NCBI GenBank assembly: GCA_050633365.1
Contig: JBOEGJ010000047.1
Coordinates: forward strand, 59,352-123,351
Reading direction: 5' to 3'
DNA: 64,000 nucleotides
From: Pseudomaricurvus sp050633365
GTDB lineage: Bacteria > Pseudomonadota > Gammaproteobacteria > Pseudomonadales > Cellvibrionaceae
The notes below the pieces were generated by a model that was not told the DNA's origin, did not search any database, and was given only the letters and a program-made list of their open reading frames with translations. Both the position numbers and the translations under genes were made by a program. Positions 1 through 7,852 of the stretch are shown here, piece after piece; within the stretch, counting starts at the first letter, position 1; each line of letters opens with the position of its first letter.

Positions 1-206
1 CTGCGCTCATCGATGTCGACAATGACAATGTCATCGGCAGTTGGCAAGCTACTCAATTGTTGGGTGGCATCGAACCACAGCCAGTCTAGGGTTTGAGTGA
101 CTTTATAATGACTGAGTAAGCCGCTGAAAAGACTCGTAAAGAGCGCCAGCAACAACAAATGTTGATGCTGGCGAAACCGATGAGACAAACGCGAAACTAC
201 AGACAC
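1..206 (-). CDS. CHASE2-domain sensor protein, N-terminal part (cut by window edge)
   Basis: The visible 68 residues hold a short cytoplasmic N-terminus, one hydrophobic membrane segment (about residues 14-30, Leu-rich) and the start of an extracytoplasmic domain ending in a V-I-V-D-I-D-E run, typical of the first strand of CHASE2 sensor domains. I chose the GTG at 206 because a GAGGAG ribosome binding site lies 7 bases ahead of it. It is the third gene of an operon with the response regulator and the FecR/LysM protein, 32 bases after the latter. CHASE2 proteins carry histidine kinase, adenylate cyclase or other outputs; the output domain is outside the window. A histidine kinase partner for the regulator is likely but not shown. 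Confidence 0.75.
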   Translation of the reverse strand, partial: MSVVSRLSHRFRQHQHLLLLALFTSLFSGLLSHYKVTQTLDWLWFDATQQLSSLPTADDIVIVDIDER

Positions 207-238
207 TGCGAGACTCCTCGGCGATCGGCGCTAGATTG

Positions 239-1585
239 TTAGAAGGCAATGATGGCAAACAAGGCATAGAGCCCGATAGCGATCCACGGATTGGGTTTTG
301 GTTTCCACTCCATCGCGGGCGAAAAGGCGGTTACCTGTCCCTCGTGTCCGATGGTTTGAATTCTCACGTAAAGAGCTGCCTTTCCGCTCAGTGTGATTTG
401 TGTTTGGGTCACGATTTCATCGCTTAAAATTTCTGAAAACTGTACGTCACGCGCAACCTGAACTCGGTAGCGTGCAGCATCGTCAATGATCGGCCATGAG
501 AGTGTCGCGTTAAAGCGATCACTAAAGTTCAAGTTTTGCGGGTCGAGGTTTGCGATGGCTAAAGGCGCGGCAACACAGAGAGTTTGTTCGCCAGCTAGAC
601 CTTGAAGCTCTTCGCTATCAATCGCTCGCAGTCGAGTTTTGTAGCAGCCTAGGTCGAGTTCGGTGAAGCTAAAGCGCGTTTCACTGAGTGTGCTGCGTGA
701 AATGAGTTCATCATTCTGGTTGTTTTTAAGCAGCTCCAGTTGATAGCTCGTTGCCCCATCCACAGCTTTCCATTCAACCGCGATGGGCAGTAGCTGCGGC
801 GTGCTGGCACTGCTGAAGGAGGGTGCTGGTAGTAGGGGTTTTGGCGCCTTAAGCGCTTCTCCTTTTTTGGCGGTGATACCAAAGCCCGCGGGTACCGCCT
901 GTTTGTTTTGATCCGTATTTACGTCAACCAAACCTTCGAAGACTTCACCGCGCATAATCGGAGAGGGTCCATCGATACTGCTGACTCGATACTCGGTACC
1001 TCTGACTGCGGCCACGGCGGATGGGGTGGTAATTCTGAAACGACTGGCGGGACGGCGCTTGACCACACGGGTCTTCACGGCACCTTGGTTAAGTCGCAGG
1101 CGACTGTCGACCACACCATAGCCATCAAAGCTCGACAAGGTGTCTAACGAGAGTTCTGAATTTGGCTCCATTTGCAAAGTGCTGCCGTCACCAAATTTCA
1201 AATTGAGGGTAGCGCTCGCCGCGGTTGTCAGAGTCGCACCAATACCCAGTTGATCACCCTTTTTGATCGCTACCGGAGTTTGTGAATTCATCGCTAAGAC
1301 AAATGCCTCGCCGTCGACAAAGGTGACGGCAACTGGCTTCGGAATCTCTTTCAGCCACTCGGCAGGAAAGCTCAACACAAACCCAGGCTTAATGTAGCGA
1401 TCGTTCTTAACGCCGTTGAGTGGCGGCAGCTTGAGCCAGCATCCCCGTTGGTTGGTGTACTTTAAACACAGATCCCAAATGGTATCCCCTGGGCGAAAGG
1501 TATAAAGCCATTCTGCTGAAAAAGCCGGAGTTGATAGGAGCAGGACAAGCCCCGCAAGAGCGGAGGTGAAGATGGTGGGTTTCAT
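239..1585 (-). CDS. Secreted LysM/FecR-domain protein
   Basis: 448 residues. A signal peptide (about 1-23, ending A-F-S-A) precedes a LysM-like peptidoglycan-binding segment (about 25-77, with R-P-G-D-T-I-W) and a FecR domain (about 87-200, with F-G-D-G-S and A-A-V-R-G-T-E). The second half looks like two fibronectin-III-type repeats. The last 15 residues are hydrophobic and may anchor the C-terminus. The protein probably sits in the periplasm or at the cell wall. It lies between an OmpR-type regulator upstream and a CHASE2 sensor downstream on the same strand, an arrangement suggesting an accessory sensing protein. The FecR domain does not imply iron regulation here: no sigma factor or receptor is adjacent. 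Confidence 0.82.
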   Translation of the reverse strand: MKPTIFTSALAGLVLLLSTPAFSAEWLYTFRPGDTIWDLCLKYTNQRGCWLKLPPLNGVKNDRYIKPGFVLSFPAEWLKEIPKPVAVTFVDGEAFVLAMNSQTPVAIKKGDQLGIGATLTTAASATLNLKFGDGSTLQMEPNSELSLDTLSSFDGYGVVDSRLRLNQGAVKTRVVKRRPASRFRITTPSAVAAVRGTEYRVSSIDGPSPIMRGEVFEGLVDVNTDQNKQAVPAGFGITAKKGEALKAPKPLLPAPSFSSASTPQLLPIAVEWKAVDGATSYQLELLKNNQNDELISRSTLSETRFSFTELDLGCYKTRLRAIDSEELQGLAGEQTLCVAAPLAIANLDPQNLNFSDRFNATLSWPIIDDAARYRVQVARDVQFSEILSDEIVTQTQITLSGKAALYVRIQTIGHEGQVTAFSPAMEWKPKPNPWIAIGLYALFAIIAF

Positions 1586-1609
1586 GTCGGTTCTTTTTCC
1601 GTAGTTGAC

Positions 1610-2296
1610 TCAGCTGTTGACCGCTTCGAGTCGATATCCGTGTTGATAGATGGTGGTAATGCAAAAGCCCATGTCGGGGTTGATTTGCAAGCTGCGACGC
1701 ACCTTACTCACATGCACGTCGACAGTTCGAGTATTGAGTGCGGCATCAACTCCCCACACCTGGCGCAGTAAGAATTCCCGCGACAGCACTTTGCCCATAT
1801 TGCGAATGAATAACACCGCCACGTCAAACTCTTTTTGAGTGAGCTTGACTGGGTCGCCATTTATTCGCGCTTGGATCGCTTGAGTATCGATTTCGATAGG
1901 GCCCAGCTGCAGGCGTTTATCTGCGGTATCGATGCCTGCGCGACGGCTGAGAGCGGTCAGTCGTGCGGTGAGTTCTTTTTGTCGCAAGGGTTTGACTAGG
2001 TAGTCATCGGCACCGGCGCTGAGTGCTTTGACCACATCTTCTTCGTTGTCGCGCTGGGTGGCGAATAATACCGGCAGCGATTGTTTGTATTGCTGACGCA
2101 GGGTGGTCAAGACATCCACGCCGGTTTGATCGGGCAGCTCCCAATCCAAGATGGCTAAGTCGAATGGCTCGCGACGGCAGGCGTCCAAAAAGTCTGTGCC
2201 GTTGGCATGGTGTGTCACTTGATGACCGATTTCTTCGAGCCAGCCTTTGACTAGCTGGGCTTGCTGTAGATCATCTTCGAGCATGGCTATTTTCAC
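1610..2296 (-). CDS. OmpR-family response regulator
   Basis: A receiver domain (acidic pair E-D-D near the N-terminus, phospho-acceptor Asp in L-A-I-L-D-W, Lys in Y-L-V-K-P-L) is followed by an OmpR/PhoB winged-helix domain (R-T-V-D-V-H-V-S-K-V-R). Length is normal at 228 residues from the GTG at 2296, where the protein begins M-K-I-A-M-L-E-D-D as the family does; a GGGGAG lies 12 bases upstream. An ATG at 2323 would add nine residues but lacks a ribosome binding site. It is the first gene of the operon with the LysM/FecR protein and the CHASE2 sensor. The upstream region holds paired TGTAAAA repeats that could be its own binding sites. Confidence 0.9.
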   Translation of the reverse strand: MKIAMLEDDLQQAQLVKGWLEEIGHQVTHHANGTDFLDACRREPFDLAILDWELPDQTGVDVLTTLRQQYKQSLPVLFATQRDNEEDVVKALSAGADDYLVKPLRQKELTARLTALSRRAGIDTADKRLQLGPIEIDTQAIQARINGDPVKLTQKEFDVAVLFIRNMGKVLSREFLLRQVWGVDAALNTRTVDVHVSKVRRSLQINPDMGFCITTIYQHGYRLEAVNS

Positions 2297-2452
2297 GATG
2301 CTGTGTTTCTCCCCTAAATCCATGATTGAGACTTTTTGTGTGTCGATCTTAAAGTGTTAACTGAGTCTCATTTTCCAGGTGCTAAGAATACGGGATTTTT
2401 GTCGTCGCTGCAGCGCTCAAGGAAGTGGATTTGGTCTCTCCAAGCCTATCGG

Positions 2453-2504
2453 TGTAAAAGCTTTGTAAAATCCGCTGCAGGGCTCGGTTTTACAGGGTTT
2501 TACA
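2453..2504. promoter_or_regulatory. Paired TGTAAAA repeats, possible response-regulator binding region
   Basis: TGTAAAA occurs at 2453 and 2464 (11 bases apart) and its complement TTTTACA at 2488 and 2498 (10 bases apart). OmpR-family regulators bind direct half-sites spaced about one helical turn, so two pairs in opposite orientation between the regulator gene (minus) and the next gene (plus) fit an autoregulatory site. The repeats are plain in the sequence; the assignment is inferred. Confidence 0.5.
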
Positions 2505-2602
2505 AAACTCGAGACGGTTGTTTGTTACCTTAAATATCAACGCAAACACTTCGCTTTGGCGAGCAACCACTAATCATAGAGTGTGTAGGACTGAGTTAGA
2601 CA

Positions 2603-2986
2603 ATGAAAGATAAACAAGAGCTTTTGATCGCCACCAATTTACAAAACATCATTCAGGCGCGTCAAACCGTGGCTAAGGGTCGATGGTATGGCGCATTTGA
2701 TGCGCTGGTGTGGTTAAACGCATTAACCGCATTTCCCGAGGCCTTGCACTTGGAGCTGCGCTATCGGGACGATAAGGGCGAACATAGTGTTCTCATCGAT
2801 CGTTGTCACTTTTCGAAAAACCCGCTGCTGCTGTTGAGCAATCGTTTGTCTGTGGCCTTTGTCGGTAAGGTGGTCACTGCTGAACTGTGGGTCGCCAGTG
2901 AAGGGCCTTTCAAGGTCAATGTGCTTGAAAGTAAGTTACAGGCGAGCAGTGTGAGCGCCGATCAGTATTTGAAAAAAGCCGCTTGA
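2603..2986 (+). CDS. Hypothetical protein, 127 aa
   Basis: I do not recognise the family. No signal peptide or membrane segment is visible. The sequence is mixed alpha/beta, with a basic N-terminal helix (about residues 7-28) and several alternating hydrophobic strands, and could be a small cytoplasmic beta-domain protein. It begins at the first ATG after the divergent region with the response regulator. A second unknown small gene follows 83 bases downstream on the same strand, so the two may be co-transcribed. Codon use resembles the neighbours. Function unknown. Confidence 0.7.
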   Translation: MKDKQELLIATNLQNIIQARQTVAKGRWYGAFDALVWLNALTAFPEALHLELRYRDDKGEHSVLIDRCHFSKNPLLLLSNRLSVAFVGKVVTAELWVASEGPFKVNVLESKLQASSVSADQYLKKAA

Positions 2987-3069
2987 AAGGATTCTGTCGA
3001 GCCGTCACAAACAGCTCAAATACCTTCGTAACCGGTTGAGGGGGAAGGTCTTGTGGGAGAGGTACTTAT

Positions 3070-3360
3070 ATGGATATCAGACGATTAGAGTTGACCGACA
3101 ATCAGCTTAGGGCTGTGTATAACTTGCGCCTGCAAATAGAGATTGCCGAGCATCGGCATTTTCGCCAAACCACCAGCGTAGAAGATCTCGCCGAGCTGAT
3201 CACCATCGCGTCGGCGTCGCAGCACCCGTTGGTAAAATCTGCCTATGCAAAATTCACCCATTTGTTAGACGTGGGTCGATTGCAGCAATATATGGCTAGC
3301 GGTTTGCCGGTCAAGGAATCGCTAGCCGCAGAATTCGTCCGCGGTAATAAATCGTCGTAA
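3070..3360 (+). CDS. Hypothetical protein, 96 aa
   Basis: A small, charged, probably all-helical cytoplasmic protein with no signal peptide or membrane segment. The ATG follows a purine-rich GGGAGAGG stretch at a plausible ribosome-binding distance. It lies downstream of another unknown gene on the same strand and converges with the MmcQ/YjbR gene. I do not recognise the family. Confidence 0.68.
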   Translation: MDIRRLELTDNQLRAVYNLRLQIEIAEHRHFRQTTSVEDLAELITIASASQHPLVKSAYAKFTHLLDVGRLQQYMASGLPVKESLAAEFVRGNKSS

Positions 3361-3448
3361 GCCTGACTGCATTTATCGGCTGGCTGCGGTTATCGCTGCG
3401 TTTTCTCTAGCTTCTTTTATAGTGTCTTCGCTGTCTTTTCCGCGCCGG

Positions 3449-3850
3449 TTAAGTTTGAACTAATTGAGGCGCTTTGTAGATTTCTTCCTCGCCATAGGCG
3501 AGTTCCAGTGCTGTGCGTTCGGCTTTTTTCAATCCTTTGACTACCAGCCCATATGAGTGATCGATCATTTTCTGGATGTCATAGTCGGGCACGCTAGCGT
3601 CGAGGGTGACGGTATTCCAGTGCTTTTTATTCATGTGGTAGCCGGGTTTCACAGCATCGAAGAAAAAGCGCAGGGTTAGTGCCTGTTCGGGATCACATTT
3701 TAAGTTCATACGGCCGACCCCTGCTTCGATACTTAAAGTCGCGTACATTTTACCTTTGACTTTAAACACCGCTACGTCTGGATAGAATGGGTAGTCCTCG
3801 ACAGCTTCGGGTTTATTCAGCAAATACTGTTTGGCCTGATCGGTGTCCAT
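3449..3850 (-). CDS. MmcQ/YjbR family protein
   Basis: 133 residues, usual for the family. It shows the family pattern of an N-terminal P-F/Y-P-D-V-A-V-F-K-V-K-G-K-M-Y-A segment, a middle L-K-C-D-P-E-Q-A region and a W-N-T-V-T-L motif. Members have a CyaY-like fold and are often labelled DNA-binding by analogy; their role is not firmly known. It follows the 5-formyltetrahydrofolate cyclo-ligase gene on the same strand with 39 bases between. Confidence 0.85.
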   Translation of the reverse strand: MDTDQAKQYLLNKPEAVEDYPFYPDVAVFKVKGKMYATLSIEAGVGRMNLKCDPEQALTLRFFFDAVKPGYHMNKKHWNTVTLDASVPDYDIQKMIDHSYGLVVKGLKKAERTALELAYGEEEIYKAPQLVQT

Positions 3851-3889
3851 GGATGGATCCTCTCTCCGTAGAGGTTGTTGGGTCAGCGG

Positions 3890-4531
3890 CTAAGCTGAGA
3901 TAAAGCAGCGCTTGGCGTCTGAGTGGTGGTTCACAATGAGTCGCTGATCGGTGGCAATGGCGTTGAGCGGAATATCCCAGCTGGCCAGTTGCAGTTGCTC
4001 TACCCGCTGGCATTCATGAGCCAATCCTAGCAGATAGGGCGGTTTTACTATTGAGTTAGCGCGGTCTTTCTTGAAGGCAAAAGCGCGATCGTAGAAGCCG
4101 CCCCCCATTCCCATGCGACCGCCGTTCTCGTCGAACCCGACCAAAGGCATCAATACCAAGTCGAGAAACTGTGCGGGGAAGGTGCAGCGGTATTGCGCCT
4201 TGGGCTCGAAAATTCCAAAGCGATTTTTCCTCAAGGCTGTCGTGGGTTGGTAGCGAATAAACCACAGCTGGTTGTCTCTGCCCGGTTTCAATACCGGCAG
4301 GTAACAGCGTTTACCGAGTTTCCAAGCGGCTTTGACAATAGGGCGTGGATCTATCTCGCCATCGCTGGGTAAATACAGAGCAATGTGGCGACTGCGAATG
4401 AACAGTGGTTGGCGGGTTAGTTGCCGGCACAAATTGTCAGCGGCGGCTTTTTGCTGAGACCGGCTAAGCTTGCGTCGGCCTTGGCGCAACTGTTTTCTCA
4501 GGGCCGATCGAGTGGCGGCAATCGAGGTCAT
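3890..4531 (-). CDS. ygfA: 5-formyltetrahydrofolate cyclo-ligase
   Basis: Converts 5-formyl-THF to 5,10-methenyl-THF with ATP, clearing an inhibitory folate. The 213 residues show the basic N-terminal R-K-Q-L-R-Q-G-R-R helix and the diagnostic substrate-loop G-M-G-G-G-F-Y-D-R, followed by the family L-G-L-A-H-E segment. It lies downstream of zapA and the 6S RNA gene on the same strand, the classic gammaproteobacterial zapA-ssrS-ygfA arrangement, in which ygfA can be expressed by read-through from the 6S promoter. Confidence 0.93.
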   Translation of the reverse strand: MTSIAATRSALRKQLRQGRRKLSRSQQKAAADNLCRQLTRQPLFIRSRHIALYLPSDGEIDPRPIVKAAWKLGKRCYLPVLKPGRDNQLWFIRYQPTTALRKNRFGIFEPKAQYRCTFPAQFLDLVLMPLVGFDENGGRMGMGGGFYDRAFAFKKDRANSIVKPPYLLGLAHECQRVEQLQLASWDIPLNAIATDQRLIVNHHSDAKRCFISA

Positions 4532-4694
4532 TGTGGCTCTCTAATGCAATGGCGTTGTATCGGTATTGAGGGGCTGCTGGCTAATAGAATTACGTCGTGA
4601 ACACTCACCATCCCTAGGGCAACCCACAGGCGCTATTGTGTCACAGGATTAACGCAAGGTATTGTCTTGGATTAGGGAGGCTGGGAGGCTTAAT

Positions 4695-4874
4695 TTAAGA
4701 AGCCCCGAAAGTGCGGCTGTCAACTTGGCCTTGAACCGTAAGGTTCAAGGTGGAGGTCCCTGCAGTATCTCAGGCTTTCCGTCAGGCGGACATGCACACC
4801 GATACTGGCGAGTTACCCCCGGGGTATACATTATCGGCTCGAGGACTCGTCGACTGGCCAACACATCAGGGTTG
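4695..4874 (-). ncRNA. ssrS: 6S RNA
   Basis: The minus strand between zapA and the 5-FCL gene carries recognisable 6S blocks in order: G-G-C-C-A-G-T-C near the 5' end, CGAGCCGATA, a GTGTGCATG segment, and near the 3' end the hairpin CCTTGAACC...GGTTCAAGG followed by a GGCC segment that pairs back to the 5' stem. A TATAAT box at 4880-4885 (read on minus) sets the start near 4873. 6S RNA binds sigma-70 RNA polymerase in stationary phase. Ends are estimated to within about 10 bases. An open reading frame on the opposite strand is only its shadow. Confidence 0.88.
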
Positions 4875-4879
4875 AAGGG

Positions 4880-4885
4880 ATTATA
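4880..4885 (-). promoter_or_regulatory. -10 box of the 6S RNA promoter
   Basis: A perfect TATAAT read on the minus strand, about seven bases ahead of the inferred 6S RNA 5' end. No good -35 element stands at 16-18 bases. Confidence 0.65.
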
Positions 4886-4974
4886 GCGCACAACCGGGGC
4901 AGTCTATAGATTGAAGTTTCAAAAAAATCGGCGTATGGGGGCCGGCGCCATGAGAATTTACCTTGGCCGGGTGC

Positions 4975-5268
4975 TTAAAGTTTGCTCAACGCATCGTCGA
5001 GTTTTTGCGTGAGGCGATCCAGCGCGTCGCTGTCGGGGTCGATATTTTGGGCGCTGCCTTTACTTTCGAGCAGTTCGTGACTGAGATTCAAGCCGGCCAT
5101 GACTGCTATGCGTTCTAGGCCGATGACATTACCGCTGCCGCGAATATCACGCATGCGCTCATCCAGATTATGAGCGGCCTGCATCAGGGCATCTCTTTCG
5201 CCGGGGGGACAGGCGACTTGATACTCTTTGTCGAGTATTTGCACGAAAACGGTTTCGTTGCTGCTCAT
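4975..5268 (-). CDS. zapA: Cell division protein ZapA
   Basis: 97 residues, normal length. The globular N-terminal domain (V-Q-I-L-D-K-E-Y, then C-P-P-G-E-R-D-A-L and the M-R-D-I-R segment) leads to the helix I-G-L-E-R-I-A-V-M-A-G-L-N and a C-terminal coiled coil. ZapA cross-links FtsZ filaments at mid-cell. The gene lies between a ZapB-like coiled-coil gene and 6S RNA on the same strand, as in Pseudomonas. Confidence 0.95.
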   Translation of the reverse strand: MSSNETVFVQILDKEYQVACPPGERDALMQAAHNLDERMRDIRGSGNVIGLERIAVMAGLNLSHELLESKGSAQNIDPDSDALDRLTQKLDDALSKL

Positions 5269-5329
5269 AGGGGATTCCTCAAAATCCTAAATCCATTTTA
5301 GGATTGCCATGGTGCTCTATAGTGTGCGC

Positions 5330-5560
5330 TTAAGTTTGCTCTTCGAGGCTCTTCAGCCGAGTGATCATTGCTTCGACTCGAGTTCTCGCTAACTCATTCT
5401 TTTCGACCAGACGAGTGCGCTCCGTATGCCACTCGGATTCTCGTAATTTTGCGCTTTCGGCTTCTTGCTGGAGGCGTTTATTCTCCTCACTGAGCCGGCT
5501 GCACTGCTGAATCAATTGATCCAGTTTGGTTTCCAGTGCGAGAAACAGTTGATCTGTCAT
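5330..5560 (-). CDS. ZapB-like coiled-coil protein (TIGR02449 type)
   Basis: 76 residues, almost entirely heptad-patterned coiled coil rich in Glu, Lys, Arg and Leu, like the short proteins encoded just upstream of zapA in many gammaproteobacteria. The position suggests a partner of ZapA in Z-ring organisation, comparable to ZapB. That role is inferred from neighbourhood and shape. It is divergent from ygfB. Confidence 0.85.
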   Translation of the reverse strand: MTDQLFLALETKLDQLIQQCSRLSEENKRLQQEAESAKLRESEWHTERTRLVEKNELARTRVEAMITRLKSLEEQT

Positions 5561-5779
5561 GGCGTAAAGAGCCTGTGGTCGAATTTCGAGCTACTATATT
5601 GCGCCGCTGGTGAGGGGTCAATAAGCATGAAGAAGGTTTCTCGAAACAATCTGTAAAATGTGGTGTATCGCACTGTTATTAAAAGGAAATTTATAATGCA
5701 AAAGAAGTGCGATTTTGATGCCGAGGACGCTGCAATTCATTCGTGATAGGATGGCGCCCGTTACCAGGTTGGATGAACT

Positions 5780-6373
5780 ATGAGCAATATCGAAACCCTA
5801 ATTTCTTACGAAGAAATGAATCATTTAATGGTGCCTCTGGGGGCGCTTAATAGCCCTTCAGAGCTGCATGGCATGCTGTGTGGAAAGCTCAGTGGCGGCA
5901 TGCGAATGAGTGCCGACGAGTGGATGGAAGAGGCGCTGACGTTTCTCGACATCATTACCAGCGAAGAAGAGGGCGTGGTTGGCGACCCAGAAGGTCGCGG
6001 TCAGCAAGCGCTGGCTCGACTCTACTCAGTGGCACTGGCCCAGTTGGAAGACAGCGATTACGGCTTCGATTTAGTTTTGCCCAACGACGAAGCTGCGCTG
6101 GAGCTGCGGGCTGCGGCCCTTGGAGAGTGGTGCCACGGATTTTTATCGGGCTTTGGCAGCGCCGGATTAGACCCAAAGGCGAAATTCTCAGAAGAGGCCG
6201 CCGATGCACTGCGTGATCTTGCCGCGATCGTCAGTATTGGTGATGGTGCTGATGAAGAGGATGAAGATGCGGAGGCAAACTTCGTTGAAATCGTCGAATA
6301 TGTACGCATGGCCATACTCACCTTGTTTGTGGATTTTGGCCAAATCAAGGACGAAAAGCCGCTGGTCCACTAA
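5780..6373 (+). CDS. ygfB: UPF0149 family protein YgfB
   Basis: 197 residues, acidic. It carries the family motifs S-E-L-H-G-M-L-C-G near residue 28 and W-C-H-G-F-L-S-G-F-G near residue 118, which give an all-helical fold. A Pseudomonas homologue has been linked to beta-lactam tolerance through ampDh3, but the general role is open. It heads the run ygfB-pepP-ubiH-ubiI. The ATG follows AGGTTGGATGA. Confidence 0.9.
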   Translation: MSNIETLISYEEMNHLMVPLGALNSPSELHGMLCGKLSGGMRMSADEWMEEALTFLDIITSEEEGVVGDPEGRGQQALARLYSVALAQLEDSDYGFDLVLPNDEAALELRAAALGEWCHGFLSGFGSAGLDPKAKFSEEAADALRDLAAIVSIGDGADEEDEDAEANFVEIVEYVRMAILTLFVDFGQIKDEKPLVH

Positions 6374-6464
6374 AGAGACTTGGCAGCTGAGCTTCAGCGG
6401 CTTAGTTTGTGATGACTAACATCGGTTAATCGGCCAGATAAAGGGTTAGGAAAAAGGAAATCCC

Positions 6465-7781
6465 ATGAGCATCGCGAAACAAGAGTTCACCCGTCGTCGC
6501 AAACAACTGATGGCGATGATGGAAGATAACAGCATCGCTATTTTGCCGGCCGCGCCGGAACGCACTCGTTCACGCGATACCGAATACAGCTTTCGTCAAG
6601 ACAGCGATTTTTACTATTTATCGGGATTTGTCGAACCCGAATCGGTTCTGGTGCTGATACCTGGGCGAGAGCATGGTGAATATGTGCTCTTCTGCCGTGA
6701 AAAAGATCGAGAGAAAGAAATCTGGAATGGCCATCGGGTCGGCCCCGAGGGTGCCTGCTTGCAGTTTGGTGCCGACGACGCCTTTCCTATCGACGATATT
6801 GACGACATTCTACCGGGGCTGATTGAGGGCCGTGAACGCGTCTATTATGGCATGGGTAAAGACGCCGACTTTGATCATCAAGTGATGGTTTGGGTCAATA
6901 CCATTCGCGCTCAGGTGCGCACTGGCGCGATTCCGCCGGGTGAGTTTCTCGAACTCGATCATCTGTTACACGACATGCGTCTGTACAAATCAGCTGCCGA
7001 GGGACGCTTGATGAAACGCGCTGGCGAAATCTCCGCCGCTGCTCATGTTCGCGCGATGAAGGTCTGCAAGCCCGGGGTTTACGAATATCAGCTCGAAGCC
7101 GAAATTCATCATGAATTTGCCACTAATGGCGCGCGTTTTCCGGCTTACAATACCATTGTTGGCGGCGGCGCTAACGGCTGTATCTTGCATTACGTTGAAA
7201 ACGACCAAGTCCTGAAAAAAGGCGATTTGGTATTGATCGACGCTGGCTGCGAACTTGAATACTACGCCGCCGATATCACCCGCACCTTCCCGGTGGATGG
7301 AACATTTAACAACGAGCAGCGAGCCCTCTACGAGTTAACGCTAAAAGCCCAAGAGGCGGCTATTGATGCTATCAAACCGGGTCGCCACTGGAATGAGCCT
7401 CACGAGGCTTCAGTCGAAGTCATCACCGCTGGGCTTGTCGAGCTGGGCCTGTTGATTGGAGATGTGGCCGAGCTGATTGAAAAAGAAGCTTACAAAGAAT
7501 TCTACATGCATCGTATCGGTCACTGGCTGGGTATCGATGTGCACGATGTGGGTGATTACCGCGTTGGTGGCGAGTGGCGAGTGCTGGAGCCAGGCATGTG
7601 TATGACGGTAGAGCCCGGTATTTATGTGGCTCCCGATAACGCCGGTGTTGACGCCAAATGGCGCGGTATTGGCATTCGTATCGAAGACGATGTATTGATC
7701 ACAAAAGACGGCTGCGACGTATTAACCGCAGACGTGCCCAAAACCATCGATGATATTGAGGCGCTAATGGCGGCCAGCTAA
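6465..7781 (+). CDS. pepP: Xaa-Pro aminopeptidase P
   Basis: 438 residues, the usual length. The N-terminal creatinase-like domain has the R-D-T-E-Y-x-F-R-Q-D-S-D-F-Y-Y-L-S-G-F signature. The pita-bread metallopeptidase domain shows the metal ligands: the two Asp of D-A-G-C-E and A-D-I-T-R-T-F, the His of H-R-I-G-H-W-L-G, the Glu of V-E-P-G-I-Y and the later I-E-D-D. It removes N-terminal residues next to proline using Mn2+. A GGAAAAAGGAAA stretch precedes the ATG. It lies between ygfB and ubiH, the conserved order. Confidence 0.95.
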   Translation: MSIAKQEFTRRRKQLMAMMEDNSIAILPAAPERTRSRDTEYSFRQDSDFYYLSGFVEPESVLVLIPGREHGEYVLFCREKDREKEIWNGHRVGPEGACLQFGADDAFPIDDIDDILPGLIEGRERVYYGMGKDADFDHQVMVWVNTIRAQVRTGAIPPGEFLELDHLLHDMRLYKSAAEGRLMKRAGEISAAAHVRAMKVCKPGVYEYQLEAEIHHEFATNGARFPAYNTIVGGGANGCILHYVENDQVLKKGDLVLIDAGCELEYYAADITRTFPVDGTFNNEQRALYELTLKAQEAAIDAIKPGRHWNEPHEASVEVITAGLVELGLLIGDVAELIEKEAYKEFYMHRIGHWLGIDVHDVGDYRVGGEWRVLEPGMCMTVEPGIYVAPDNAGVDAKWRGIGIRIEDDVLITKDGCDVLTADVPKTIDDIEALMAAS

Positions 7782-7852
7782 GCTGGCTTGTATTGCGCCC
7801 TGTAAGCGACTTTTACGCTCTTAAGGCGATAGGAACCTCGAACACAAAAGAT

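Noticed and set aside
2336..2533. 65-codon open frame upstream of the 127-aa gene
   Set aside because: Covers the TGTAAAA repeats in the divergent promoter region; no ribosome binding site and low-quality composition.
4662..4886. 74-codon open frame on plus
   Set aside because: It is antisense to the 6S RNA, whose conserved blocks and promoter are on minus; no ribosome binding site.
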